Below the pieces are notes generated by a model. That model saw only the letters and a program-made list of their open reading frames with translations. It did no database searches and was not told where the DNA came from. A stretch of DNA of 46,503 nucleotides. It comes from a virus. The first letter of the stretch is position 1; each line of letters begins with the position of its first letter. The position numbers were made by a program, and so were the translations under genes. Where the stretch lies: positions 1 to 46,503 of IMG/VR virus record IMGVR_UViG_3300034072_000997. One strand, written 5' to 3'. This document shows positions 26,384 to 35,060 of the stretch, one piece after another.

Positions 26384-27694
26384 TCACACCACTTCCAGCA
26401 AAGACTTGCGCAGCACCACTAGGTAGTTGGCCTTGTTGAAGTTACCCGACAGATATGTCAGATTACCACGCTTGACTCGGCGGAAGCCTTGAGAGATGGC
26501 ACTGGTGTAGTTAGCAGTTTCGGCTTCCGATACCAGTCGAATCATAAAGTGCACCCACTCCTTTGTCAAAGGCTGCATGCGTTCGAAGTCTGGACTAGAT
26601 GTATCGACGCAGATATAGTCTTTCCACAAATCAGCCAGATTCTTTTGGTCATCCATGTTGTTGTAGCCATTGACAGCCACCACGCTCACAGACTTATATG
26701 TCACTGGGAAGATATTGACGTTTTGTTCAATAAATACCTGAGGATAGAAGCTGGTCCATTCCACTGCCTTGGTGATAGCCTCTCGTGCAGGTGTGAACGG
26801 AGAGTACAGCGCTGTCAGATTGGAGACGTTAGGAATCGACAGGCGGTCCCAGCGTGGGTACATCACGAATTCAGTACGTTTGAAGAGTTCAGGGAAGATG
26901 GGTTCCCAAGCTGTCTCCGGATAACCTGTTTCTGTCACTAGTTTATCGATGATCGCATCTTTGACAGCATCTTCGCTGTTACCGCTTTCACCGTAGACCA
27001 AAGCAATCCAAGTTACTGGAATCTTCTGTGTGGGATTGACACGGTTGACAAAGTCATACTGGAAACTCAGGGTGTAGGTTTCAGGATTTCCCTGCTTCTC
27101 TACTTGAGCCTGTGCCAAGAGTTTATTGAAAGGCCAATCCGCTAGTTTATTAACAGCTTGTTGCCAGTTACCCGCGAAGTCAGCCAGATCAGGAAGAGGA
27201 TTAACGATGGTGATGTCGTAATCAGGATACTCAGCCTTAAAGTATTCATCGGCTGTCCAGACGTGATATGTGTTAGCTACTGCACCCTTGGCTGTGAAGC
27301 TGACCCAAGCGGGGAGTTGTACTGAAGAAGTTACCTGGAGTTCACCAAAAGACAACTCCTGGATTTGTTCAAACATCTCTGCTTGGACGCTGTTGCGAAA
27401 ATCTTCTGGATCTAGGGGCAGCGGATGCGTGGTCGCATAGCGGTAGCATTGATAAAAGACTTCGATAGCCAAAGACGACTCAGCAGTGGTCAGAGTGACA
27501 TCTGCGCCAGTGGTGTCATTGGTGCTACTGAAGCTCACTAGTGTGAAGTCGGGTCGGGTAGCACTAAAGTATTCGCCTTTGGTCTTGCTGTAGGTCCTCG
27601 ACCATGTAGAGAGTTCACCTACCTTAGCAATAACGCCAGGGGTGTTGTCAATCAAATTGGAGATCGACATAAAGCCCAAGATATTTTTAGCCAC
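26384..27694 (-). CDS. Probable virion protein, 436 residues, unknown
   Basis: A mixed alpha/beta protein with many Trp and Tyr residues, no signal peptide, membrane helix or catalytic motif. Two GTG codons could start it, 27700 and 27694. GTG 27694 (product beginning MAKNILGF) is preferred because AAAGGA then lies eight bases away, whereas for 27700 the gap is about two bases. The first of two leftward genes. Its start lies 40 bases from the start of a rightward membrane-protein gene, so divergent promoters must be packed into a very short space or lie inside the genes. Function unknown; tail or baseplate component by context. Confidence 0.78.
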   Translation of the reverse strand: MAKNILGFMSISNLIDNTPGVIAKVGELSTWSRTYSKTKGEYFSATRPDFTLVSFSSTNDTTGADVTLTTAESSLAIEVFYQCYRYATTHPLPLDPEDFRNSVQAEMFEQIQELSFGELQVTSSVQLPAWVSFTAKGAVANTYHVWTADEYFKAEYPDYDITIVNPLPDLADFAGNWQQAVNKLADWPFNKLLAQAQVEKQGNPETYTLSFQYDFVNRVNPTQKIPVTWIALVYGESGNSEDAVKDAIIDKLVTETGYPETAWEPIFPELFKRTEFVMYPRWDRLSIPNVSNLTALYSPFTPAREAITKAVEWTSFYPQVFIEQNVNIFPVTYKSVSVVAVNGYNNMDDQKNLADLWKDYICVDTSSPDFERMQPLTKEWVHFMIRLVSEAETANYTSAISQGFRRVKRGNLTYLSGNFNKANYLVVLRKSLLEVV

Positions 27695-27733
27695 AGTCAC
27701 ATTCCTTTGTTAAAGTTGAAGAGGTTATTCATT

Positions 27734-28072
27734 ATGGGATTCTTACCAACTATCCTACGAGAAATTCTTTCCGTTCTCAAGCTGGACTCAGAAGTAGAAG
27801 TATCTAAGCTGGACAAGCAAAAGATGCTGATACGCAAAGCCTTGACCATCTTGACAGTGACGACTTTAGTCATGATGACTTATCGTCTCATGATCGTCTC
27901 TGACGAGTACGCCAAGTACCGCAAGGAACATGAAGAATTGCTCGAAACATGCAAGTCAAAAAATAACCGAGACGGTCCATCAGATAGCGGAACCGGCATA
28001 TCCTTAAAGGATAATTGGTTGAAAAGAGGGTCGACCGAAACAACAGAAGTCTGCTTGACTTCTTGGTGTTAA
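27734..28072 (+). CDS. Unknown single-TM protein upstream of RNase H gene
   Basis: A 112-residue protein from ATG 27734, preceded by GAGG about nine bases away; an earlier in-frame TTG (27707) is less likely. It has a charged amphipathic N-terminal part (VLKLDSEVEVSKLDK), one membrane helix at about 41-61 (ALTILTVTTLVMMTYRLMIVS), then a charged heptad-like segment (EYAKYRKEHEELLE) and a polar tail ending in two cysteines (CLTSWC). The layout resembles small inner-membrane phage proteins such as spanin-like or holin-accessory proteins, but no assignment is justified. It lies in an operon with the RNase H gene 23 bases downstream. Confidence 0.7.
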   Translation: MGFLPTILREILSVLKLDSEVEVSKLDKQKMLIRKALTILTVTTLVMMTYRLMIVSDEYAKYRKEHEELLETCKSKNNRDGPSDSGTGISLKDNWLKRGSTETTEVCLTSWC

Positions 28073-28095
28073 AAACAAATAGGGACTTAGAAACA

Positions 28096-29625
28096 ATGAA
28101 CACTGAAATAGTGCTGGACACAAACAAAAAGTGGATGATGGTTGCATATACTGACGGAGGTTGCCGCCCTAATCCGGGTAGCATCGGTTCTGGTGTCCAT
28201 GCATTCATCGCTGAGGACGTCGAAGACACCAAGATGAAACCCTTGAAAATAACGAAGGATGATATCACTCGATATTTTCTTCCGACAACTCAGGGGTATC
28301 AGTATTGCTCCAAGGATGGAGTGCTTTCGACGTCTTATCAAAAGAAAGGCATGGTAGTCAAACCTTCGTATGTCGTTGAGTTGGCGGAGTCCTTTTCCAA
28401 TGTCTATACGAACAACTATGCTGAGGCTAACGCAGCGCTTAATGCTTTGCGATTAGCGCGGCGATACAATGTGGATTCTGTTCACATCATCGCTGACTCG
28501 GAATATGTACTCAAGGCCATCTCTGTTTTCCGAAGCAAATGGGAAGCAAACGGTTTCATGACCCAACAAGGACTGCCTGTTAAGAATCAGGAAGTTCTCA
28601 AGGCAGTGTTCAAGGAATACGATGCCTGTGTGCATATGGGTGTGATTGTGACTCTGGCTTGGATCAAGGGACACTCTGACCATCCAGGCAATCATGACGC
28701 TGACCAACTGGCAACTATCGGTGTTATTAAATCCCAACAGGGTATGGATGACTCCGGCATCAAGACATACACACACAAGGAATACTGGGAACCCAAGAGA
28801 GATCGACATCCGCTCATGAGCTTGAAACGGATGTACTTCAATCGCCACGCCGAGCGCAATAGGCCCGGTGTGTACTATATGGGTGATCCTGGTAAAGACG
28901 ACGCACTGATCGGCAAGCCATTGCCTGAAACAGTCTACGCCGTCGTTAAACTGAAAGAACCTGACCCGATCGTTGAATCGGTTCTCAAAGCCCAAGGTCG
29001 ATACGAGCAAGAGTTCAATGTAACAATGATGATGAAGATGGAATCAGTCTTTCAGCCTGACGCCTTCAGAATGATCAGTGCCCATAAGGAACACTGTATG
29101 CTCAAGGACTTGAAGAGTTCAGGGGTTGTTCTGCCAGATGGCCGTCCGATGACCATTGAGCGCAACCCTATCGGCATCACTATGCGTGCCGTAGACGCTT
29201 TGAATGCACTAGAGAGCATCTTGGACAGCTACGAAGTAAACACAGGTATCTCTGATCTCGGAGATCCCGCTAAGCATCTGGAATTCACCATCAATGATGT
29301 CACTGAACACTTCTATGATATCGTCACCAAAGGCGATACAACAAAGAAGGTATTCAAGAAAGATATCGTTGTTGGACAAAAGGTTTTGGACGTAACTCTT
29401 AAGTTTGGTGATATCGAAAGAAAGCTTCCCCTACGACTGGGTCTGGACATCATGGACCGCAATGGCTTGAAACAACTGGAAACAAGTGATCCCGTGTTAC
29501 ATGTCATCACTTGGAGAGAATCTTCGGTTTCCCTCCGATACGCGAGTGTGCTCCTTTGTGATGAAGGACATGCTATTTGGTCCAACTTCTACGCAGATCG
29601 AATCATGCTTCCCAAAGCTGAGTAA
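28096..29625 (+). CDS. rnhA: RNase HI domain protein with long C-terminal extension
   Basis: A 509-residue protein. The N-terminal ~210 residues are a complete RNase HI domain that would degrade RNA in RNA-DNA hybrids (primers, R-loops). The catalytic set is D20 (AYTDGGCRPNPG), E110 (NNYAEANAAL), D134 (IIADSEYVL), H193 (IKGHSDHPGN) and D203 (DADQLA). An insert of about 45 residues separates the first two strands from E110. The remaining ~300 residues have no recognised domain and contain alternating helical and beta-rich stretches. A standard RNase HI is near 155 residues, so most of this protein is extra. The start is ATG 28096 behind AGGGACTTAGAAACA; the frame is open further upstream but without a good site. 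Confidence 0.88.
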   Translation: MNTEIVLDTNKKWMMVAYTDGGCRPNPGSIGSGVHAFIAEDVEDTKMKPLKITKDDITRYFLPTTQGYQYCSKDGVLSTSYQKKGMVVKPSYVVELAESFSNVYTNNYAEANAALNALRLARRYNVDSVHIIADSEYVLKAISVFRSKWEANGFMTQQGLPVKNQEVLKAVFKEYDACVHMGVIVTLAWIKGHSDHPGNHDADQLATIGVIKSQQGMDDSGIKTYTHKEYWEPKRDRHPLMSLKRMYFNRHAERNRPGVYYMGDPGKDDALIGKPLPETVYAVVKLKEPDPIVESVLKAQGRYEQEFNVTMMMKMESVFQPDAFRMISAHKEHCMLKDLKSSGVVLPDGRPMTIERNPIGITMRAVDALNALESILDSYEVNTGISDLGDPAKHLEFTINDVTEHFYDIVTKGDTTKKVFKKDIVVGQKVLDVTLKFGDIERKLPLRLGLDIMDRNGLKQLETSDPVLHVITWRESSVSLRYASVLLCDEGHAIWSNFYADRIMLPKAE

Positions 29626-29646
29626 GATCTCAGAAAATGATAGGTT

Positions 29647-30093
29647 ATGCAGCAAACTCTTAACCCCACAGGAGTTAATTCGCTCACGTTACCCAAACTG
29701 CTAATTTCGATGCTGGGCTCAAGACTCAGTGAGCATCTCAAGAGAATCATATTTGTTTTTAGCGTGTACGCTGTTATTGATAAACGCAAGGGCTCTAACC
29801 AAGCCATCATCTGTGACATTAATAACACGCTCAAGCTAGCTAAGAATGCAGACATCTGCGTGACTAGCGCGAAAGCACATAATGATATCTGGGCGCACAC
29901 GAGTATGGGCGGGTCCACTTATAGTGAACTACCAGTGTTGAAAGCTTCCACCTCCCGAGTGGAGCGGGACATGATTGCGCAGTACTATTTGCGCAATTGC
30001 CCGGACTGGTTGCGATATGGAGACGGAGATGGCTGTGACATGCGACGCGACCTTCAACGATTGTTCAGCGCCATTGTCACCAAGGACGCATAA
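29647..30093 (+). CDS. Unknown 148-residue protein
   Basis: Starts at ATG 29647 with only a weak site (GATAGG) two bases upstream. It includes a moderately hydrophobic segment near 34-44 (IIFVFSVYAVI) that could be a buried strand or helix, and a C-terminal acidic patch (YGDGDGCDMRRD, about 124-135). It could resemble a small regulatory or metal-binding protein, but no motif is convincing. It lies 21 bases after the RNase H gene and ends before a bidirectional hairpin. Confidence 0.65.
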   Translation: MQQTLNPTGVNSLTLPKLLISMLGSRLSEHLKRIIFVFSVYAVIDKRKGSNQAIICDINNTLKLAKNADICVTSAKAHNDIWAHTSMGGSTYSELPVLKASTSRVERDMIAQYYLRNCPDWLRYGDGDGCDMRRDLQRLFSAIVTKDA

Positions 30094-30116
30094 GACCACT
30101 GACGACAGACATACAC

Positions 30117-30150
30117 CATAGACTCTTGGCTCTTCAGCCAAGAGTCTATG
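30117..30150. terminator. Bidirectional hairpin between convergent genes
   Basis: A perfect 15-bp stem (30117-30131 with 30136-30150), loop CTTC, between the rightward gene ending at 30093 and the leftward gene ending at 30161. Confidence 0.7.
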
Positions 30151-30160
30151 AGTGTTATGT

Positions 30161-31021
30161 TTAAGCACGCATTTGCTTAGAGGCCATTTCGGACATGATG
30201 GAAGTTGCAGCGATAGCTTCCATGATACGGTAGCGCAGAACGCCAACGAATTCCACGTAGCGAGCAGCCACCATAGCTCCTTCAGCAATGGCTGTGGCGG
30301 AAGGACCAGATACCTCAGGCATCTTGTCGTCTTCACTGGACTCAACAATCAAATCCAGCAACTGAGAGATACGTTCAGTCAGACCCAGAATGTTCTTGGT
30401 GTCCAGAGCCAAACGCTGGCGATTGAGATCCTTCGCCAACTTCACTGCAACTTTGATGTCAGCAGAGCGATCGAATAAAGTGTCAGCTTGACGTAGTGCC
30501 GTAGTGCTTTTAGGGTCAAAGAAAGAAGCCAGTCCATCTTTCATGTCTTCCAGGGATTGTTGAAGTTTAGCGTACATCTTGGCCGAGTCTTTTTGGCTCA
30601 GCTTAGCGTCTTTGCTAGAGATGAAGATACTCAGTTCTGTGTAGTAAGCTTCCAGGAGAGCAGAAGCGCCATTGATAAAGCCTGTGCCATCTTTGATCAG
30701 CCACTCCAGATAGGGGACGTATTTGTCCTTGAAGCCTTCTGGAGTTTGCAGTAGCACATGACCATACTTAGTGAACTTGATATCCCCATCGGAGCTGTTA
30801 GCAGCGGCATCGAGCTGGCGAGCGGCTTTATTGATATCGAAATCCACCTTGTCACGCGTCTTGACTTCCAGAATCACATCCTGGATGTATTCCTTGACAG
30901 CGGGGATGGTGTTGCGAAAGATGTTGATCACATTGGCGGTGTTGTAAGACTCCACCGTCAGACGCAAAACGGCGCCAGTTGCAGTGCCGTGCGAGGAGAT
31001 TGTCTTGTCGTTCAGTTGCAT
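30161..31021 (-). CDS. Probable virion protein, helical, 286 residues
   Basis: Leftward gene. ATG 31021 is chosen: the frame is open further to 31090, but AAAGG lies before this ATG and the upstream residues look unlike the rest. The product is mostly alpha-helical with alternating charged and hydrophobic residues (segments such as AKMYAKLQQSLEDMKD), and ends in a helix with Ala and Met (SIMSEMASKQMRA). No membrane segment or enzyme motif is visible. It is divergent from the UvsX-like gene. A structural or internal virion role is a guess from composition; function unknown. Confidence 0.78.
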   Translation of the reverse strand: MQLNDKTISSHGTATGAVLRLTVESYNTANVINIFRNTIPAVKEYIQDVILEVKTRDKVDFDINKAARQLDAAANSSDGDIKFTKYGHVLLQTPEGFKDKYVPYLEWLIKDGTGFINGASALLEAYYTELSIFISSKDAKLSQKDSAKMYAKLQQSLEDMKDGLASFFDPKSTTALRQADTLFDRSADIKVAVKLAKDLNRQRLALDTKNILGLTERISQLLDLIVESSEDDKMPEVSGPSATAIAEGAMVAARYVEFVGVLRYRIMEAIAATSIMSEMASKQMRA

Positions 31022-31184
31022 GGTAATTGATGACCTTTGTCGATTTATTGATTCGAAATGTCCGAATATTTCCCAGACCACCAAGGCCATATGGAAAGTT
31101 TAGTACGTGACGCCATAGTATGAGTTCAGAGCATGCCGTCTAGTTTTGGACAGATAACAAATAACGTAAGTGAGGAATTTTCGT
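31022..31184. promoter_or_regulatory. 163-base divergent intergenic region
   Basis: The largest gap in the window. It lies between the leftward helical protein gene (start 31021) and the rightward UvsX-like gene (start 31185) and must carry promoters for both unless they lie in the genes. It holds TAGTATGAG near 31117-31125 as a possible rightward -10 region, but no matching -35 and no copy of the AAAAATATAT/CATATACT motif. GTGAGGAATTTTCGT before 31185 is the ribosome-binding site of the rightward gene. Confidence 0.4.
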
Positions 31185-32666
31185 ATGTTTCAAAGAAAAG
31201 CGCTTCCTGTCAAATCGAATATGCCTACATCCGCAGCAGCATTGATTATGCTCAACATCGGTGCCGGTTTGGATATTCCTACTGGTTCCTTCCTACCCGG
31301 CAAACACGGTGAGTTCATGCTCAATGGTGGTCTGGGTATTGTCTGGGGTGTGACAGGTAAGGGCAATAACTTCAAGACAACGATTCTTGAATGGGCCATG
31401 GGTCGCGCAGCGGCGCGATACTCCTATGACATGGAGACGGATATCACAACGTACGACACGGAGATGAACAAAGACTCCAATCGTATCTTGCGCCTGCTGC
31501 AGCGCAATCCTGAATTCGCTGAGCGCAATCCTTTCGAAGAAGGTATCTACACCATCACTGGCAAGTCCGAGATGTATGGTGACAAGTGGTTTGAAGGTCT
31601 GAAGGAATTCTTGCTGGAAAAGGAAAAGAACGCCAAGGCTCTGATGCAGCCTACGCCTTTCTTGTCTGTGGACAAACGCTCCTTAATCGAGATCATGCAG
31701 CCTACGTTCAGCTTGATCGATTCCTTCTCCGAATTCGAGACATCTGACATCGCCAAGATCTTGGATGATAACCTTCTGGGTGAAGCTGGCGGCAACACGG
31801 TATACATGCGCCAGAACTTGGCCAAGAACCGTCTTTTGATGGAATATCCACGTCTAGGCGTTGGTAATCAACACTATCTTCTGAATTCTGCTCACTTCGG
31901 TAAAGAGCTGCAAATGGCCAGCGGTCCATATGCACCTCCTCCTGAAAAGAAGATGAACTCGATGCGTCCTGGTGACAAGGTCAAGGGCGTACCAGATAAA
32001 TACTTCTATCTTGTGCATTGGCTGGGTCATGCATCCGGTTCTACTGTGCTCAAGAACAAAGACAACGTGGTAGACTATCCCCGTGACACTGATGACAAGC
32101 GCGTCGGTGACACTGATCTATGGGAAGTTCCAGTGAACACACTGCGCTCCAAGTCGGGCTCGTCCAGCTGGAGCACTACACTGGTGGTGTCTCAGACAGA
32201 AGGCGTTCTGCCATCTCTGACTGAATTCCATATGCTGCGCAAATCTCGCTTTGCCCTGGTCGGTAATGATCAGAACTACGTTAACTGCTTCTTGCCTGAT
32301 GAGAAGCTCTCGCGTTCTGTGATTCGCCGTAAACTGGATGCTTCGGCACAGCTGCGCCGCGCTACCAATATCGCATCTGAGTTGTATCAGATGACATTGT
32401 ACCATAATGTGATCGAACGTGACATCCTCATGGATGGTCCCGAGTTGTTCGCGAAGATCAAAGAGCAGGGTTATAATTGGGAGATGATCCTCAACCGCAC
32501 ACGCGGCTGGTGGAAGACTTACAATGAGAACCATCCTTTGCTGCCTCTGTCGACCAAGGACTTGCTCAACATGGCCAAGGGTCGCTACCATCCTTTCTGG
32601 CTGGAGGCTGACAAGCAAACCATCAAAAAGGAATTCGATAATCCTACAGGTTATCAATTCTACTAA
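31185..32666 (+). CDS. UvsX/RecA-like recombinase ATPase
   Basis: A 493-residue RecA-fold ATPase. The nucleotide-binding loop is G58-x4-F63-K64-T65 (GVTGKGNNFKTT), with Phe in place of the usual Gly before Lys-Thr, the same feature as T4 UvsX. After it, TTYDTE (88-93) matches the YD(S/T)E element holding the catalytic glutamate of RecA/UvsX. Hydrophobic strands in the middle (SFSLIDSFSEFE, about 168-179; TLVVSQTEG, about 330-338) fit RecA core strands 4 and 5. The C-terminal part is charged and helical. It is longer than UvsX. Role: strand exchange in recombination-dependent replication, or a related DNA-motor role; a DnaB-type function is the main alternative. SD GAGG precedes ATG 31185. Confidence 0.72.
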   Translation: MFQRKALPVKSNMPTSAAALIMLNIGAGLDIPTGSFLPGKHGEFMLNGGLGIVWGVTGKGNNFKTTILEWAMGRAAARYSYDMETDITTYDTEMNKDSNRILRLLQRNPEFAERNPFEEGIYTITGKSEMYGDKWFEGLKEFLLEKEKNAKALMQPTPFLSVDKRSLIEIMQPTFSLIDSFSEFETSDIAKILDDNLLGEAGGNTVYMRQNLAKNRLLMEYPRLGVGNQHYLLNSAHFGKELQMASGPYAPPPEKKMNSMRPGDKVKGVPDKYFYLVHWLGHASGSTVLKNKDNVVDYPRDTDDKRVGDTDLWEVPVNTLRSKSGSSSWSTTLVVSQTEGVLPSLTEFHMLRKSRFALVGNDQNYVNCFLPDEKLSRSVIRRKLDASAQLRRATNIASELYQMTLYHNVIERDILMDGPELFAKIKEQGYNWEMILNRTRGWWKTYNENHPLLPLSTKDLLNMAKGRYHPFWLEADKQTIKKEFDNPTGYQFY

Positions 32667-32691
32667 GAAGTAATTAGCTTCAAAACCAAAA

Positions 32692-32719
32692 CCATCTCTT
32701 GCTTCATAGCAAGAGATGG
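32692..32719 (+). terminator. Hairpin terminator after UvsX-like gene
   Basis: A perfect 12-bp stem (32692-32703 with 32708-32719), loop TCAT, in the 94-base gap before the next rightward gene. A CTTTCTTTTT tract follows after about 20 bases. Confidence 0.65.
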
Positions 32720-32760
32720 ACTTTCCATTAACAACACTTTCTTTTTAAACGGAGACTATC

Positions 32761-33156
32761 ATGTCCGAAGTTCAAACCCAAGCCGACGCTATCCGCTCGG
32801 AAATCCCCGCCAATCCCTTCGAAGCTGGTATGCGTCTGTATGAGACTCCTCGCAGCGAAGAAGACCGCGACCTGGTTCCTGAGGTGCGTCAGATCCTAGG
32901 TGAAGCCGGTATCACTGAACAATCCCTGACAAGCTACTACGACGCCAATCGTTTCGTGCAGGGTGCCGTCGGTCGAGTGCCACTGGTGCAACGTACCCAA
33001 CTGAACCGCTTCTTCTCGATGGCTATCCAGATCTCTCCTGAAAACACCACAGCCTTGCGTTCGGAGCTGATCCCTCAAGGTCCCACTGACCAATGGGTTG
33101 ATCTGATCCGCAACAAGGTCGCTCCCTTCCTGGTCGAAAAGAAGCTGATGGAGTAA
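32761..33156 (+). CDS. Unknown 131-residue soluble protein
   Basis: Starts at ATG 32761 behind ACGGAGACTATC. The product is mostly helical and acidic, with no membrane segment, cysteine cluster or catalytic pattern that I recognise. It is followed after 3 bases by the next gene. Downstream of a recombinase-like gene, a small accessory protein (loader or single-strand binding partner) is possible but not visible in the sequence. Confidence 0.75.
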   Translation: MSEVQTQADAIRSEIPANPFEAGMRLYETPRSEEDRDLVPEVRQILGEAGITEQSLTSYYDANRFVQGAVGRVPLVQRTQLNRFFSMAIQISPENTTALRSELIPQGPTDQWVDLIRNKVAPFLVEKKLME

Positions 33157-33159
33157 GAC

Positions 33160-33831
33160 ATGGGTAATCGCAGAGCTTATGAACAATTGGTTTTGCAGAC
33201 TATCGATAAATTAACTGAGCACAAAGAGAACGTCCAGTTCTATAAAGATAAGTTCGCTAGCTTGAAGACAGATGCTGAATTCGAGCAATTCGTGAACTCC
33301 ATCAGGGATGGCGAAATCTCTTTGACGATCGTTGAGCCTAACTTCTCCAAAAAGCCTGTCAAGTCCACTAAGGAAATCATTGACATCGCTGAGTCGCTAG
33401 GTGTTAAGATCATGCAAAAGCTCTATGTCGAAGGTAAGAAGGGGATGCCGACTTACCAGACAGAGGTGGAGTTCCCGGTAATCCCGGTTTATATTCGCCG
33501 AGCTTCTCAGTTACTCTCTAAGAAGATCTCAGTGCCTCCGCATACCCGAGTGCGTGACCTATTGACTGGTCAAGTGACTGGGGAGTCCAAGGGAGCTACT
33601 GTGTCTGGTCCTGAAAACCAATTACTCGGTGGCATGGGGGCATTGTCCTCGGCTATTGAGATGAACAAGTTTCGGGGCGGTGACTTACGTGGCGAAGCCG
33701 CATTGGTAGCCATGCTATCGAAATACGGACGAGCCTCGCAGTCGGTCCTTGATCAATTCGCATCCGGAGTTCAAGCTGCCTCCGCTGTGAAGACTTTCCT
33801 AACAGCAGCGATGCATCGGACAAACCTATGA
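33160..33831 (+). CDS. Unknown 223-residue protein; faint resemblance to RNA polymerase beta C-terminus
   Basis: Starts at ATG 33160 behind GGAGTAAGAC. The N-terminal third is helical. The C-terminal two thirds read LYVEGKKGMPTY, then IPVYIRR (about 108-114), KKISVP, then FRGGDLRGEAALVAMLSKYG (about 167-186). That order recalls the end of bacterial RNA polymerase beta (L-x-DG-x-TGE; YM-x-KL; GG-x-RFGEMEVWAL-x-x-YGA). The match is short, made by eye, and lacks the QQPLGG element, so I report it only as a hypothesis. Otherwise unrecognised. Its stop overlaps the next start in an ATGA. Confidence 0.75.
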   Translation: MGNRRAYEQLVLQTIDKLTEHKENVQFYKDKFASLKTDAEFEQFVNSIRDGEISLTIVEPNFSKKPVKSTKEIIDIAESLGVKIMQKLYVEGKKGMPTYQTEVEFPVIPVYIRRASQLLSKKISVPPHTRVRDLLTGQVTGESKGATVSGPENQLLGGMGALSSAIEMNKFRGGDLRGEAALVAMLSKYGRASQSVLDQFASGVQAASAVKTFLTAAMHRTNL

Positions 33832-34604
33832 TAGCCGCACCTGAGCACGGACAACAGCTAGCATGTATGCTAGTGGAGCTAGATACGATTTACGACACTC
33901 GCGCTGGCACTCTTGCCAGAATGGGCAAGGACGTCTATGTCAAAGCTATTGCTCAGGGCTACTTCGGTCGAACAAGTGATCATTTTCCAGATGTAAATAG
34001 TGCGGAGTTTCAAAAACTTTACAGAGAGCGTGACGCAGTCACGCTCTCTCGCTCTATGACCACGCAAATCATTTCTTTGATCAAAGATTTCGTAGCCCGA
34101 GTGAACGTAACGTCGCTGTCTGCTCCTGTCAAGAAAGTTCCCAGAATAGATATCAACATCTATCCGTATGAGATCCCGGAGCCGATCATTGATAACATCG
34201 TCAAGGCTCTTAAGGCCGTGATCAATGACCGAGTGGAAGTGGGTTGGGTGAGATACTCTCCGGAGGACTTACACTATGACCTACTGAAGCACACCTACGA
34301 TCACGCCATCATGTACTCGATTGGACCATTGATCGAAGCACAGGCTCAGGATTGGGAAAAGCGCAATCGCGGTATTCCTGACCTGACAATCTTTACTCCC
34401 GTTCTATGTCATGCTCCTGATAAGGAGGATGTTCCTGAGGACATCACCGCTATGGCTTCGGAAGTTGAGAGATCTTTGGCCCCTGTTTTGAATGTGATGC
34501 AAATTCCCGTTCAGTTTTTCTGTACTGTTTTGGATCCACGCATGTTAGCAGTCTCCAGTGCACCCGAAGGTGCACCGGAGAAAGCATCGGATCAATCTTC
34601 TTGA
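33828..34604 (+). CDS. Unknown 258-residue protein
   Basis: ATG 33828 overlaps the upstream stop by four bases (ATGA), so it is coupled. Mixed alpha/beta; an Ile/Pro-rich segment (PRIDINIYPYEIPEPIID, about 105-122) separates a helical N-terminal region from an alpha/beta C-terminal region. No catalytic motif is recognised. The last 13 bases run into the end of the leftward gene at 34592-35041, the only convergent junction in the window without a hairpin. Confidence 0.75.
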   Translation: MIAAPEHGQQLACMLVELDTIYDTRAGTLARMGKDVYVKAIAQGYFGRTSDHFPDVNSAEFQKLYRERDAVTLSRSMTTQIISLIKDFVARVNVTSLSAPVKKVPRIDINIYPYEIPEPIIDNIVKALKAVINDRVEVGWVRYSPEDLHYDLLKHTYDHAIMYSIGPLIEAQAQDWEKRNRGIPDLTIFTPVLCHAPDKEDVPEDITAMASEVERSLAPVLNVMQIPVQFFCTVLDPRMLAVSSAPEGAPEKASDQSS

Positions 34605-35041
34605 TTGTTTTGAGCAGCGCGAGACAAAGCGGTTGTATTAATAGGAAGGGTTCCGCGGTCCATGTGACCGGGTACAACAGTGGGCTCCAGCTTAGGGACC
34701 ACGCGTTCAGCAACAAGCGATTCACGGTTAGCAGTTGAGCGATGGCTTTGAGCCATACGCACAGCTTCCACCAAGTTTTGAACTTGCTGGGCTTGGCTGA
34801 CCACGGCTTCCTTGTCGAGCTTGAGTTTCTTGCTCGCCAAAGCACTGCGCGTGGCTCCGTCCATCAGGCTGAGCAAAAATGCCCGGTCATCTTTATCCCC
34901 GGGAGCCTTTCCATCTTTGACAAGGTCAGAAATGAATTTCTCTCTCAGCGTATTCATCGACGCTATGATGCGATCGTTGTCATCTAGCTTCGGTGCGTCT
35001 TGGTCTTCTGTGTCGGTAATCAAGCTTTGGTTCTCAGACAT
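34592..35041 (-). CDS. Unknown 149-residue acidic helical protein
   Basis: Leftward gene with a clear site (AAGGAACCACTA before ATG 35041). The N-terminal part is acidic and disordered (DTEDQDAPKLDDND), then helical with a Lys-rich heptad-like stretch (ASKKLKLDKEAVVSQAQQVQ, about 69-88). It is not recognised. The length and shape would fit a small DNA-binding or scaffold protein. It is divergent from the operon starting at 35094 and convergent, with overlap, with the gene ending at 34604. Confidence 0.72.
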   Translation of the reverse strand: MSENQSLITDTEDQDAPKLDDNDRIIASMNTLREKFISDLVKDGKAPGDKDDRAFLLSLMDGATRSALASKKLKLDKEAVVSQAQQVQNLVEAVRMAQSHRSTANRESLVAERVVPKLEPTVVPGHMDRGTLPINTTALSRAAQNNQED

Positions 35042-35060
35042 AGTGGTTCCTTATAAAACC

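Noticed and set aside
31185-32666. Large terminase assignment for the Walker A protein
   Set aside because: The Phe-Lys-Thr nucleotide loop and the YDTE element match UvsX/RecA. No terminase Walker B (hydrophobic-DE) followed by a nuclease domain with the expected acidic residues is present.
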